Below, piece after piece: positions 18,331 to 27,254 of a stretch of 64,000 nucleotides of DNA. The DNA comes from Epidermidibacterium keratini. Lineage in GTDB: Bacteria; Actinomycetota; Actinomycetes; Mycobacteriales; Antricoccaceae. Position 1 is the first letter of the stretch; each line of letters starts with the position of its first letter. The notes under the pieces are model-generated. The model saw only the letters and a list, made by a program, of their open reading frames with translations, ran no database searches and was not told where the DNA came from. Where the stretch lies: assembly GCF_009834025.1 (NCBI RefSeq), contig NZ_CP047156.1, forward strand, positions 3,618,067 through 3,682,066, in the 5' to 3' direction. A program made the position numbers and the translations under genes.

Positions 18331-19208
18331 CAGGGTAGTTCAGCCCGGTCGCGTCGTCGGGCACCCCGGCTTCGCTGCGTGCCGCCACGTCGGGGTACGC
18401 CGTCTCGACGGTGACGATCTGCTCGCGGCTGCGTGCTCGCAGCCAGACGAAGAAGCCGATCAGGGTGAAGATCCCGTAGAAGACGTACATTCCGGCGGTC
18501 GCGTAGTAGCCCGCGGAGATCAGCAGCGGTACGCCGACCAGGTCGACCGCCACCCAGATGAGCCAGAACTCGACCCAGCCGCGCGCCATGCCGTAGGTGG
18601 CCAGCAGCGAGCCGGTAAAGATCCATGCGTCGGCCCATACCGGTTCGTAGGAGCCGAGGGCGCGGAAGATCGGGGTCAGCGCGACGGTGCCGATCACCAT
18701 TCCCAGGACCAGCCCGATCCGGGCGCGCCAGCCGGCCCACACCGGAAGTACGGCGCGATCGGCCGACGCCGAACGCTTGCGGGTCTCCGCCCAACGCCAC
18801 CAGCCCCAGATCGCGACGGCGACGAACATGACCTGGCGGCCGGCCTGACCGAGCATGGCGGTCTGGTGCTCAGCCGAGCTGGTGTTGAACACGCTGCCGA
18901 GGAAGACCGTAAACAGCAGGACGTTTCCGACGATGCCCACCGGCCACGCCCACACCCTGCGGCACATGCCGCCGAGCGCCGAGAGCAAGCCAAACAGGTT
19001 GCCGAGCAGCTCGCGCACCAACACGGTGCTGCCGCCGATCGAGACCGTCGACTCCAGCAGCCACTGCAGCACGCCCATTCCGGCTCCTCCCACAGACTTG
19101 GTCCGGTTGGTCCAAACCAGTGCAACACGCGCATTGCGTCAACGATTCCCTCGGTCCACCAGATGGGAATCGCGGGTGCCAACGGCACGGGTGGGAGAAT
19201 CAGCGGCC

Positions 19209-20081
19209 ATGGCGACCAGCGGACTCATCGTGATCGACAAGCCCTCCGGCATGACCTCCCATGACGTGGTGGCGCGAGTACGCCGAATCGCCGGCACCCG
19301 CAAGGTCGGGCACGCCGGGACGCTGGACCCGATGGCGACCGGCGTACTCATCGTCGGCGTCAACCGCGCGACGAAGCTGCTCGGCTACATCACCGGCCAC
19401 GACAAGGTGTACGACGCGACCGTGCGCCTCGGCGTCGCGACCAGCACCGACGACGCCGAGGGCGAGACGGTCACCGCTGTCGACGCGAACGGCGTCACCG
19501 ACGAGCAGGTGCGTGCGGCTTTTGCCGCGCAGCAGGGCAACCGCGACCAGGTTCCCTCCAGCGTCTCGGCGATCAAGGTCGACGGCAAGCGCGCTTATGC
19601 ACTCGCCCGCGACGGTCACGAGGTCGCGCTGCGGGCGCGGCCCGTGCGCATCGAGCGGGTCGAGATCCACCAGATCCGCCGCGACGGCGAGTACGTCGAC
19701 GTCGACGTCACGGTCGAGTGCAGCGCCGGCACCTATATCCGTGCCATCGCGCGCGACGTGGGCGCCGAGCTCGGCGTGGGCGGGCACCTGACGGCGCTGC
19801 GGCGTACCTCGATCGGCGAAGTGAGCCTCGATGACGCGCTCACCCTCGAGGCGCTGGCCGAGCAGGCCGAGCCCGTAGGCGTCGTACTCGCCGAGGCAGT
19901 ACGCCGCACCCTGGGCAGCCGCGAGATCACCGACGAGCAGGCGCGCGAGCTGTCCTATGGGCGACGGATCGAGCCAGAAACCGACGGCCCCGAGGTCGTC
20001 GGCGCGATCGCCCCCGACGGCGAGGTCATCGCGCTGGTGAGCGCCAGCGGCAAACCGGTCGTGGTCTTCGCCCCGGCCTGA
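19209..20081 (+). CDS. truB: tRNA pseudouridine(55) synthase TruB
   Basis: 290 residues. The catalytic Asp is D40 in GHAGTLDPMATGVL. Other family motifs are GLIVIDKPSGMTSHDVV, QVPSSVSAIKVDGKRAYALA and CSAGTYIRAIARDVG. It makes pseudouridine 55 in the T-loop of tRNAs. ATG 19209 is used because earlier in-frame codons cross the divergent pnuC promoter. In many actinobacteria truB is followed directly by ribF; here ilvE lies between them. Confidence 0.97.
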   Translation: MATSGLIVIDKPSGMTSHDVVARVRRIAGTRKVGHAGTLDPMATGVLIVGVNRATKLLGYITGHDKVYDATVRLGVATSTDDAEGETVTAVDANGVTDEQVRAAFAAQQGNRDQVPSSVSAIKVDGKRAYALARDGHEVALRARPVRIERVEIHQIRRDGEYVDVDVTVECSAGTYIRAIARDVGAELGVGGHLTALRRTSIGEVSLDDALTLEALAEQAEPVGVVLAEAVRRTLGSREITDEQARELSYGRRIEPETDGPEVVGAIAPDGEVIALVSASGKPVVVFAPA

Positions 20082-20128
20082 CCTACGATCTGGGTATCTG
20101 CACAGCGATTCGTAAGAGGGGCACCCGC

Positions 20129-21259
20129 ATGACCGCCAAGACCGTTGCACTGCCGAGCCAGCTCGCCGAGGGTCTGCCGCTGACGGTTGTACCCGCAGAT
20201 CACCCGCGCAGCGACGACGAGCGCGCCAAGATCCTCGCCAACCCCGGCTTCGGGACCAACTTCACCGACCACATGGTCCTGGTGCGCTGGACCGAGGACC
20301 AGGGTTGGCACGATGCAAAAGTTCAGGCATACCAGCCGTTTTCGATCGACCCGGCGAGCGCCGTACTGCACTACGCCCAGGAGATCTTCGAAGGGTTGAA
20401 GGCCTACCGCAGGCCCGACGGCACGACGGCGACGTTCCGTCCGGACGCCAACGCTGAGCGGTTCAACAACTCCGCGCGGCGCCTGGCGATGCCTGAGCTT
20501 CCGCCGGAGGCGTTCATCGCCGCGTGCGACGCGTTGACGTTGATCGACCAGGACTGGGTGCCCTCCGAGGGCGAGATGACCCTTTACCTGCGCCCGTTCA
20601 TGTTTGCCAACGAGGTGTTCCTCGGGGTGCGACCGAGCAAGGAGTACTACTTCTGCGTCATCGCCTCCCCGGCCGCGGCGTACTTCGGCGGCGGCGTGTC
20701 CGGCGTGAGCGTCTATGCCTCCGAGGACTTCGTGCGCGCCGTTCCCGGCGGCACCGGCGAGGCGAAGTGCGGCGGCAACTACGCGGCCTCGTTGCTCGCC
20801 CAGGCGCAGGCCGCTGCCGAGGGCTGCGACCAGGTGGTGTGGCTGGACGGGCTCGAGCACAAGTACGTCGAAGAGATGGGCGGGATGAACCTGTTCTTCG
20901 TGTACGGCGAAGGTGACGACGCCGAGCTTGTCACGCCCGACCTCACCGGCTCGCTGCTGCCGGGCATCACCCGCCGCTCGCTCATCGAGGCCGCCGGCGA
21001 TCTCGGCTACCGCGTGACCGAGCGCAAGATCTCGTTGGCTGACTGGCGCGACGATGTGCGCGACGGCAAGATCACCGAGACCTTCGCGTGCGGCACGGCG
21101 GCCGTCATCACGCCGGTCTACACGGTCAAGGCGCGCACCGGCGACTTCGAGATCGGCTCGGAGCCCGGGCCAGTGACGATGCGGCTTCGCGAGTACCTGC
21201 TTGGCATCCAGACCGGGACGGCCGAGGACACCCACGGCTGGATTCACGAGATCGGCTGA
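20129..21259 (+). CDS. ilvE: Branched-chain amino acid aminotransferase
   Basis: 376 residues, class IV PLP aminotransferase. The Schiff-base lysine is K213 in GEAKCGGNYAAS. Further signatures are VLHYAQEIFEGLKAYRRPDG, LYLRPFMFANEVFLGV and ETFACGTAAVITPV. It interconverts Leu/Ile/Val with their 2-oxoacids. ATG 20129 follows AGAGGGG with 8 nt spacing. It lies between truB and ribF, with the ribF start 7 nt after its stop, so it is probably co-transcribed with ribF. Confidence 0.96.
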   Translation: MTAKTVALPSQLAEGLPLTVVPADHPRSDDERAKILANPGFGTNFTDHMVLVRWTEDQGWHDAKVQAYQPFSIDPASAVLHYAQEIFEGLKAYRRPDGTTATFRPDANAERFNNSARRLAMPELPPEAFIAACDALTLIDQDWVPSEGEMTLYLRPFMFANEVFLGVRPSKEYYFCVIASPAAAYFGGGVSGVSVYASEDFVRAVPGGTGEAKCGGNYAASLLAQAQAAAEGCDQVVWLDGLEHKYVEEMGGMNLFFVYGEGDDAELVTPDLTGSLLPGITRRSLIEAAGDLGYRVTERKISLADWRDDVRDGKITETFACGTAAVITPVYTVKARTGDFEIGSEPGPVTMRLREYLLGIQTGTAEDTHGWIHEIG

Positions 21260-21265
21260 GGCGAC

Positions 21266-22204
21266 ATGCTGCGTTGGAGAGGCGTCGATAACGCGCCGGC
21301 CGGCTGGGGCCGGTGTGTCATGTCCATCGGTCAGTACGACGGCGTACACCTCGGACACCGGATGCTCATCGAGCAGACCGTCGAGCGGGCCAAGGCCGCC
21401 GACCTGCCCTCGTTGGTGATGACCTTCGACCCGCACCCGCGGGAGGTCATCAAGCCCGGCAGCCACCCGCCGATCCTCACTCCGCTGCGGCGCAAGGCCG
21501 AGCTGATCGAGGACCTAGGCGTCGACGCGCTGTGCGTCGTGCCGTTTACCCAGGCGTTTTCCAAGCTCTCGCCGCAGGAGTTCGTGCACGAGCTGCTGGT
21601 CGCTCACCTGCACCCGGCCGACGTACTCGTCGGCGAGAACTTCACCTTCGGGCACAAGGCGCAGGGGACCGCGCAGACGCTTACCGAGCTCGGTCGCTCC
21701 TACGGGTTCGGGGTCGAGACGGTCGGGCTGCTCGAAGAGGGCGAGCACACCATCTCCTCGACCTACATCCGCTCGTGTGTGGATGCCGGTGACATGGAGC
21801 GGGCGACCGCCGCGCTCGGTCGCCCGCACCGTATCGAGGGGCTCGTGGTCCGCGGTGACATGCGTGGGCGCGGGCTCGGCTTCCCGACCGCCAACCTGCG
21901 CCCGCCGATGTACTCCGCGATCCCCGCCGACGGGGTGTACGCCGGCTGGATGTGGGTGCGCGGCAAACCGCGCGCAGCAGCGATCTCGGTGGGCACCAAC
22001 CCGACGTACTCCGGGGCCGAGCGCCGTGTCGAGGCGTTCCTGCTCGACTTCGAGGGCGACCTGTACGGCGAACAGGTCCAGGTCGACTTCATCGAGCGGA
22101 TCCGCGGGCAGGAGAAGTTCGGCTCGTCCGAAGAGCTGGTGACCGCAATCGCGAACGACGTCGATCGCACCCGCGAGATCTTGGAGACCGCGCCGCCTTT
22201 GTAG
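21266..22204 (+). CDS. ribF: Bifunctional riboflavin kinase/FAD synthetase
   Basis: 312 residues, two domains. The N-terminal FMN adenylyltransferase has IGQYDGVHLGHRML (the GxHxGH nucleotide motif), FDPHPREV and SSTYIRS. The C-terminal riboflavin kinase has GRGLGFPTANL and YAGWMWV. It converts riboflavin to FMN and FAD. The extreme N-terminus (MLRWRGVDNAPAGWGRCV) precedes the nucleotide loop as in actinobacterial relatives. Starts 7 nt after ilvE. Downstream, a 5-bp-arm dyad (22216-22230) is the only structure before the next gene. Confidence 0.96.
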   Translation: MLRWRGVDNAPAGWGRCVMSIGQYDGVHLGHRMLIEQTVERAKAADLPSLVMTFDPHPREVIKPGSHPPILTPLRRKAELIEDLGVDALCVVPFTQAFSKLSPQEFVHELLVAHLHPADVLVGENFTFGHKAQGTAQTLTELGRSYGFGVETVGLLEEGEHTISSTYIRSCVDAGDMERATAALGRPHRIEGLVVRGDMRGRGLGFPTANLRPPMYSAIPADGVYAGWMWVRGKPRAAAISVGTNPTYSGAERRVEAFLLDFEGDLYGEQVQVDFIERIRGQEKFGSSEELVTAIANDVDRTREILETAPPL

Positions 22205-22281
22205 GCCCCTCCTGGCGTTCGCGAGGAACGACCGCTAGCTCTTGTGATTCCGGTCACTCTAGATTTACCATGGTCAGAGCC

Positions 22282-23643
22282 ATGAACGCTGACCTTGCGG
22301 CCGGGGGGAGCAGTGCCGGAACGCTAGGGGAGGAGCCGCTACAGGCGGCCAGGCACACCTGTGCCAGCTCCGGGCGCAGGCTGGTGCGCATTGCGTTGAC
22401 CGGTCTCGGAGGCGGACTCGTCGTTCTCGGGCTTGGGCTTGCTGATGGTGCCGCTCATGCCGACGATGGCGTGCTTGGTTCGGTCGTAGAACAGACCAGC
22501 GCCGTTGTCGATGCCACCGTGCAAGCGGTGACCGAGACGGTCACACCACCGGACGCGTCGAGCGCGCCGCAGCAGCCGAGTGAGCCGCAACCAAGTGAGC
22601 CGCAACCAAGTGAGCAGCAGCCGGCTTCATCGCCCACGAGCGTCGATGTGCCGTCGCCACCCGTCCAAAGCCCGTCGGCTCCGCCCGCGGCTGCGACCAC
22701 AGACCCGTCGACGGATTCCGGCGACGCGGCCGGTGACCCAACGCAGCCCATAGCTGTCGCCCAGCAGGCCGCAGCGGATGCTGCCGCGGGCCCGCCCGCA
22801 CCGGCCGGTGATGACACGGTCCCTGCGGATCCCGCCGACGCCAGTGTCGAGCCTGGGCCTGCAGACACCACTGCCGTTCCAGCACCGTCCGAAGATTCGG
22901 TGACTTCTCCCGAGGCCGTGCTGCCGGCGATGATCTCCACGCTCACCGACGCGGTCAGCTCGACACTCGATACGGCTGTCAGCGCCGACCTGGCGCTCGA
23001 GGTGACTGTGCACGACCCTCCCGACGGCGAGCTCCTCCCGTCGCTGTCAGCGGAACTAGACCTTCACGTCTCGGTAGGGGCACTGGGGGTCGACCTCGGG
23101 CTGGACGCCCAGATCGCGTTGCCGGGCGCCGCCGTGAGCGTTGATATCGACGCCACGGCGCCGATCATCGGCCCAGTGGGTCCCTCGCCGGGCCTCGTCG
23201 TACTCGATGCGCTCAACCCGAGCGGGCTGGCCCCGCCCGGTACGGCGGACGGTGCCGCGCTCGGCGTCGCACCGGTCGCGAGCGTTGATCAGCCGTCACC
23301 TTTCACGGTGCCGCTTGGGAGCCCTGCGCAGCCCCCTGCCGCACACCTGCCGGCCGGATTCGCCGGCGTACCCGGCGCGCCTGATGAATACGCCGAGCCG
23401 TCAGCGGTCAGCACCGGTGAGGCGATGGTGCTCACCCCCGACGGGGTCGCAGCAACTGCGTTGATACCCGTGCAGGCGTTACCTGCCGGCGGTGCGAGTG
23501 CCAGCGGCGGCGGCGGTGCGGCGATAGGCGTGCTTGCGGCGATCGTCGTCGTATGTGGCGCATCGCTGAGGCGCCGGGTCCGACCGAGTGCTGGCGATGC
23601 GATCAGCTTCCGCGGCACCGGGCCCGATAGCCGCCCTGACTGA
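22282..23643 (+). CDS. Secreted, membrane-anchored surface protein with a degenerate chaplin-like motif
   Basis: 453 residues. A signal peptide (hydrophobic ~37-55, likely cut after AHA60 before DDG) precedes a long Pro/Ser/Ala/Thr-rich region with SEPQPSEPQP repeats (~90-260). A more ordered part (~255-330) contains GAAVSVDIDATAPIIG, which resembles the [14 protein letters not shown] repeats of the next protein. The C-terminus has a hydrophobic anchor (AAIGVLAAIVVVCGA) and a basic tail; an LPAGG precedes it but is not a clear sortase motif. ATG 22282 is preferred because the hexamer TAGATT (22260-22265) ends 4 nt before ATG 22270. Probably cell-envelope structural; no enzyme domain seen. Confidence 0.65.
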   Translation: MNADLAAGGSSAGTLGEEPLQAARHTCASSGRRLVRIALTGLGGGLVVLGLGLADGAAHADDGVLGSVVEQTSAVVDATVQAVTETVTPPDASSAPQQPSEPQPSEPQPSEQQPASSPTSVDVPSPPVQSPSAPPAAATTDPSTDSGDAAGDPTQPIAVAQQAAADAAAGPPAPAGDDTVPADPADASVEPGPADTTAVPAPSEDSVTSPEAVLPAMISTLTDAVSSTLDTAVSADLALEVTVHDPPDGELLPSLSAELDLHVSVGALGVDLGLDAQIALPGAAVSVDIDATAPIIGPVGPSPGLVVLDALNPSGLAPPGTADGAALGVAPVASVDQPSPFTVPLGSPAQPPAAHLPAGFAGVPGAPDEYAEPSAVSTGEAMVLTPDGVAATALIPVQALPAGGASASGGGGAAIGVLAAIVVVCGASLRRRVRPSAGDAISFRGTGPDSRPD

Positions 23644-23644
23644 C

Positions 23645-23750
23645 CTTTCGCGCGGCCGCCGTACTCCGGGCGGCCAGAACCTCACCTGCCCGGGTCCGCC
23701 CGGACCTGGGTTCCCGCGGGCCCTGCCCGCACCTCCTACGCGCGAAAGCG
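23645..23750. promoter_or_regulatory. Spacer between the two surface-protein genes with 10-bp inverted repeat
   Basis: CTTTCGCGCG (23645-23654) and CGCGCGAAAG (23741-23750) are exact reverse complements flanking a GC-rich spacer with smaller hairpins. It could attenuate or separate transcription of the two genes. No clear -10 box was seen. Confidence 0.4.
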
Positions 23751-23759
23751 AGAACAGTC

Positions 23760-25205
23760 ATGAAGAGTTGGATTCAGCGCGGCCTGTTGACCGCGCTTTG
23801 CACCGGAGGGTTCGTCGTCCTCGGCGCCTGGGCGGCGTCCGCCGACGACGGCGCCGCGAGCGGAAATGCGGTCGATGTCGACCTCACCGCACCGGTGAGT
23901 GTCGTCGAGAACGTCGTGTCGGTCATCGACGTAGCTCCCGAAGTGCCGGCAACGCCGTCAGCGCCCGAGCCGGCAACCCCGCCGCCTGCTGCTGAGCCGG
24001 ACCCAGCGCCGGTGGCTTCCGGTGACGGGGTCGTGTCCGGTAACGCGGTGGACGTCGATGTGGTGGCGCCGGTAACGGTGGCAGGCAACGAGGTCACCGT
24101 GCTCTCGACCGACGAGCCAGCGCCGGCACCGGCACCTGAGCCGACACCTGCGCCCGAGCCGGCGCCGGTGGCTTCCGGTGATGGGGTCGTGTCGGGTAAC
24201 GCGGTGGATGTCGATGTGGTGGCCCCGGTAACGGTGGCCGACAACGAGGTCACCGTGCTCTCGACCGACGAGCCAGGGCCAACGCAGCAGCAACCGGCCC
24301 CGCCGCCAGCCGCTGATCCGGCGCCCGTCGCCGAACCCGCGCCGGGCACCGACGCCGCGCCGAACGCGTCCGGCGATGGTGTGGCCACCGGCAATGCGGT
24401 CGACGTCGACCTCACGGCTCCGGTCACGGTCTGCGGTCTGGCGGTCGGCGTACTCGGCGATGCCGATGCCAGCTGCGACCCGGCCGCACCGGCACCCGGT
24501 GTCGATGCGGCGCCGACGGCCAGCGGCGACGGGTTGCTGAGCGGCAACGCCGTCGATGTGGATGCCACCGCTCCGGTGACCGTGTGCGGTACGGCGATCG
24601 CCGTCTTGGGATCGGCCTCCGCGCAGTGCACCGTGCCCGTGCTGCCGTCCGGTGACAGCTCCGCCCCCGGCGGCTCCGGCGACGGTGTGTTGAGCGGCAG
24701 CGGGATCGATCTCGGTGTCCTTGTTCCGATCACGGTCTGCGGCAACGCAGTCGCCGTCCTCGGCGACGCCACGGCGAGCTGCACCGTCGCCGCCGGTCCC
24801 GGCACCCCTGGCGAACCCGGCACGCCCGGAACTCCGGGTACACCCGGCGAGCCAGGAACTCCGGGAACCCCGGGGGAGCCAGGAACCCCGGGCACGCCAG
24901 GCGAACCGGGAACTCCGGGGACCCCCGGCGAACCGGGCGCGCCAGGAACGCCGGGTGCGCCCGGCACGACGGTCATCATCGGTGTCACCACCGAGCCCGC
25001 GACGACCGGCGTACCCGCCGTCCATGACGTGACCGCCACGCAGTACGGCGGCTCGTCTGGCGGTGCTCAAGCGGGAGCAGGCGCGGGCGGTTCCGGCGGC
25101 GGATTGCCCTACACCGGGTTCGATGCCGAAGCCTTGCTGCTACTGATGGCCGTGCTGCTGACGGGAGGTCTCGCGCTGAACACGGCCGCCCGACGCCGGC
25201 GCTAA
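23760..25205 (+). CDS. Sortase-anchored surface protein with six chaplin-like repeats and a collagen-like segment
   Basis: 481 residues. Signal peptide 1-28 ([12 protein letters not shown]). Six chaplin-like units follow at about 29-58, 86-118, 138-170, 203-239, 254-290 and 306-341, each built as [21 protein letters not shown]. The first three lack cysteine; the last three end with Cys pairs ~14-15 residues apart ([16 protein letters not shown]), as in Streptomyces chaplins. A Gly-X-Y stretch (GTPGEPGTP, ~18 triplets, 348-401) follows, then a Gly/Ala linker, LPYTG (449-453), a hydrophobic segment and ARRRR, a complete sortase signal. Long Streptomyces chaplins have two chaplin domains and a sorting signal. 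Likely a self-assembling wall-linked surface layer protein; assembly is inferred. Confidence 0.8.
   Translation: MKSWIQRGLLTALCTGGFVVLGAWAASADDGAASGNAVDVDLTAPVSVVENVVSVIDVAPEVPATPSAPEPATPPPAAEPDPAPVASGDGVVSGNAVDVDVVAPVTVAGNEVTVLSTDEPAPAPAPEPTPAPEPAPVASGDGVVSGNAVDVDVVAPVTVADNEVTVLSTDEPGPTQQQPAPPPAADPAPVAEPAPGTDAAPNASGDGVATGNAVDVDLTAPVTVCGLAVGVLGDADASCDPAAPAPGVDAAPTASGDGLLSGNAVDVDATAPVTVCGTAIAVLGSASAQCTVPVLPSGDSSAPGGSGDGVLSGSGIDLGVLVPITVCGNAVAVLGDATASCTVAAGPGTPGEPGTPGTPGTPGEPGTPGTPGEPGTPGTPGEPGTPGTPGEPGAPGTPGAPGTTVIIGVTTEPATTGVPAVHDVTATQYGGSSGGAQAGAGAGGSGGGLPYTGFDAEALLLLMAVLLTGGLALNTAARRRR
24801..24965 (+). repeat. Collagen-like Gly-X-Y coding repeat
   Basis: In-frame 9-bp-based tandem units encoding GTP/GEP triplets, about 18 in a row, inside the chaplin-like gene. 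Not a CRISPR array: units are contiguous and coding. Confidence 0.9.
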
Positions 25206-25216
25206 CCCGTTAACCA

Positions 25217-25272
25217 CCGCCTAGGTGGGGCGGATTGCATGGTCTAACCGGCAATCTGCCCCACCTAAGCGG
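25217..25272. terminator. 22-bp hairpin after the chaplin-like gene
   Basis: Arms 25217-25238 and 25251-25272 pair along 22 positions (CCGCCTAGGTGGGGC ... GCCCCACCTAAGCGG) with one mismatch and one G-U, and a 12-nt loop. No U-tract. Confidence 0.75.
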
Positions 25273-25399
25273 CGCGGGCGGGCCGAGACCACGACTCGCG
25301 AGCCGTCAACGGAACGTTCCCGCGCGCCACCGCATCGCACCAGCGGGCGCGTCACTTACCCTGTGACGAGCGATACATGTGGCGAGAAGGAGACGGGGC

Positions 25400-26539
25400 G
25401 TGACCTACGGACCACCAGGGGGCCCCGGCCCGTACGGCGGTGCCCCCGGATATCCCGGCCCCGGTTTTCCCGGCGGCGGATTCCCTGGCGGAATGCCCGG
25501 ACCCGGATATGGCATGCCGCCTGTGCCTCCACCGCGCAGCTACCTTGAGATCGCCGCGACCGTCCCGCGCCCCGGAGCCGAGTCGCGGTACGCCGAGGCC
25601 CTCGCGTCGTACCCCATGGTCATGGCCACCCCGACGATTCCGCGACCCTCCAGCACGTACGACGCCAGCTATCGCCAGCTGCCGCAGGACCGCTTCTACC
25701 AGTTCCGGATGTGGCTGCAGAGCCCCGAGGGTCAGTACTACAAGCAGTGGGAAAACGAGGCGCGCCTGCTGCTGGATGTGATCGAGCCGTTCAACGCGCG
25801 CTGGGCCGCCGGCTGGATGGCGGCGGAGGCCGGGCTGCTGCGCCCCATCGTCGGTTATCTCGGTGCGTTCGATAGCCATACGCGCCAGCTGCTCACCCAC
25901 GCCGACCTCAACCCGATGGCGCGCAACTCGTTCTTCATCGGCCACAGCGACCCGCAAAACCCGATCCCGTACGACGTACTCGCCGGCCGGCTTCCCGAGC
26001 GTTCGGAGGTGCAGCGCAAACTCGACGAGTACGACGACTTCTGGCGCGAGCGGTTCGGCGTCGAGCTCGGTCTCGCGTGGCGCACGAGCTGGGGGCCGCC
26101 GGATCTGGACCCGCAGTACATCGCCGGCACGCTGCGCCAGATCATCGATGCCGTCACCGACCGGCTCTGGGCGGAGTCGGAGCTTCCGGAGATCCCGGCG
26201 CTGCCGCAGTTTGCCCCGCCAGTGCGGGCCGTGCCCGAGGCGATGTCGAGTCTGGTGGAGGAGATGGCCGAGCGCTGCGGGGGAGAGCGCATCCCCTCGC
26301 ACGAGCTGCCCGCGTCGTACACCTCCCCGTCACACCCGCAGCAGATGCCCTCGGCCCGCCCCCGCTGGGCACGCGCCACGTTCCAGCTCGGCCGGGCGGT
26401 TGTCGTGGGCGGGCGCAGCGACACCGCCGAGGCCGTCGCGCTTGAGGTTGTGGCCGGTCAGCAGCCGATGGCGAAGGTGCAGCGCTTCGACGGCTCGATC
26501 GCGTGGTTCCCGATCAACGACGTGCTCGGCATCCGCTGA
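25400..26539 (+). CDS. Conserved-looking hypothetical protein with Pro/Gly-rich N-terminus
   Basis: 379 residues, not recognised. The first ~40 are Pro/Gly/Tyr-rich (GGPGPYGGAPGYPGPG). The rest is a soluble alpha/beta or helical protein rich in Trp and Tyr, with stretches such as DRFYQFRMWLQSPEGQYYKQ, FNARWAAGWMAAEAGLLRP and a C-terminal FQLGRAVVVGGRSDTAEAVA. No signal peptide, membrane segment or nucleotide motif is evident. GTG 25400 has AAGGAG 7 nt upstream; an earlier in-frame GTG at 25379 lies before that ribosome site. It sits between the surface protein and rpsO, in its own transcription unit after a strong hairpin. Confidence 0.7.
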   Translation: MTYGPPGGPGPYGGAPGYPGPGFPGGGFPGGMPGPGYGMPPVPPPRSYLEIAATVPRPGAESRYAEALASYPMVMATPTIPRPSSTYDASYRQLPQDRFYQFRMWLQSPEGQYYKQWENEARLLLDVIEPFNARWAAGWMAAEAGLLRPIVGYLGAFDSHTRQLLTHADLNPMARNSFFIGHSDPQNPIPYDVLAGRLPERSEVQRKLDEYDDFWRERFGVELGLAWRTSWGPPDLDPQYIAGTLRQIIDAVTDRLWAESELPEIPALPQFAPPVRAVPEAMSSLVEEMAERCGGERIPSHELPASYTSPSHPQQMPSARPRWARATFQLGRAVVVGGRSDTAEAVALEVVAGQQPMAKVQRFDGSIAWFPINDVLGIR

Positions 26540-26607
26540 GCAGTCCCACCGCAGAAGGGTGACCGAGCACTCGGCGTACGCGCTGGTCGCCAAGCAGCGC
26601 CGCTGTG

Positions 26608-26640
26608 TACCATGAACGATGGTCCGCACACCGTGCGACC
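26608..26640 (+). promoter_or_regulatory. rpsO promoter and 5' leader hairpin
   Basis: TACCAT (26608-26613) looks like a -10 box. A hairpin sits where the transcript would begin (26621-26640: GGT, CGCAC / GTGCG, ACC with one bulged C and a 3-nt loop). S15 is known to autoregulate through leader structures in several bacteria; that role here is inferred. Confidence 0.35.
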
Positions 26641-26708
26641 AGCGTGCAACAACCATTCTCCTGTGACGAAGACCGGGAGACACGCGATCTACCTCAAGGA
26701 GCCCATGC

Positions 26709-26978
26709 ATGGCACTGTCGACCGAGAAGAAGTCCGAGATCATCGACCAGTACAAGACCAGCGAGTCTGACACTGGCTCCCCGCAGGTGCAGATCGCGAT
26801 GCTCACCGATCGCATCAAGACCCTGACCGAGCACCTGAAGCAGCACAAGCACGACCACCACAGCCGTCGTGGCCTGCTGCTGCTCGTCGGCCGTCGTCGT
26901 CGCCTGCTGGGCTACCTGCAGAAGACCGACCTCGACGGATACCGCGAGCTCGTCGCGAAGCTGGGTCTGCGTCGATAA
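26709..26978 (+). CDS. rpsO: 30S ribosomal protein S15
   Basis: 89 residues, the normal S15 length. [20 protein letters not shown] and [20 protein letters not shown] match the 16S-rRNA-binding helices, ending KLGLRR. S15 is a primary binder of the central domain of 16S rRNA. ATG 26709 has AAGGAG upstream. The rpsO-pnp order is conserved in most bacteria. Confidence 0.98.
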   Translation: MALSTEKKSEIIDQYKTSESDTGSPQVQIAMLTDRIKTLTEHLKQHKHDHHSRRGLLLLVGRRRRLLGYLQKTDLDGYRELVAKLGLRR

Positions 26979-26990
26979 CGACCGAAGATG

Positions 26991-27017
26991 AGGGAGTGGC
27001 TGCTAGAGCCGCTCCCT
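26991..27017. terminator. Hairpin after rpsO
   Basis: AGGGAGTGGCT pairs with AGCCGCTCCCT (11 bp, one G-U, 5-nt loop) and is followed by TATTCG. It separates rpsO from the 240-nt pnp leader, so pnp may have its own start or depend on read-through. Confidence 0.7.
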
Positions 27018-27064
27018 TATTCGCGTGTAGCGTCACGACTGCACCACACAACCGAATAAGACCA

Positions 27065-27083
27065 GGCAACAACTCCTGTTGCC
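27065..27083 (+). promoter_or_regulatory. Hairpin in the pnp leader
   Basis: GGCAACA/TGTTGCC with a 5-nt loop (27065-27071, 27077-27083), within 27018-27254, which holds no gene. In E. coli, PNPase autoregulates through its own leader stem-loop after RNase III cleavage; a comparable role here is only a guess. Confidence 0.35.
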
Positions 27084-27254
27084 GACCATGAGCGCCCGCC
27101 GCGCACACCCGAAGGCGGAGTCAACTGGCCCTCGGTGGTGGTCACCGCACAGCGCCGCACCGGCGCGTTGCGATGACTTCGATCGAAGACCGGTTGCCAC
27201 CGGCCCTCACTGGTGCGTGGCGTGGTGCCTGCACACAGAAACGAGGACACCACC

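Noticed and set aside
19079-19208. Riboswitch or NadR/NiaR-type operator upstream of pnuC
   Set aside because: TTGGTCC occurs twice in a row (around 19099-19114), but there is no conserved riboswitch core and no clean palindrome; evidence too weak to call.
24790-24970. Regular short repeats that could suggest a CRISPR array
   Set aside because: Units are contiguous, in frame and encode Gly-X-Y triplets; there are no spacers and no cas genes.
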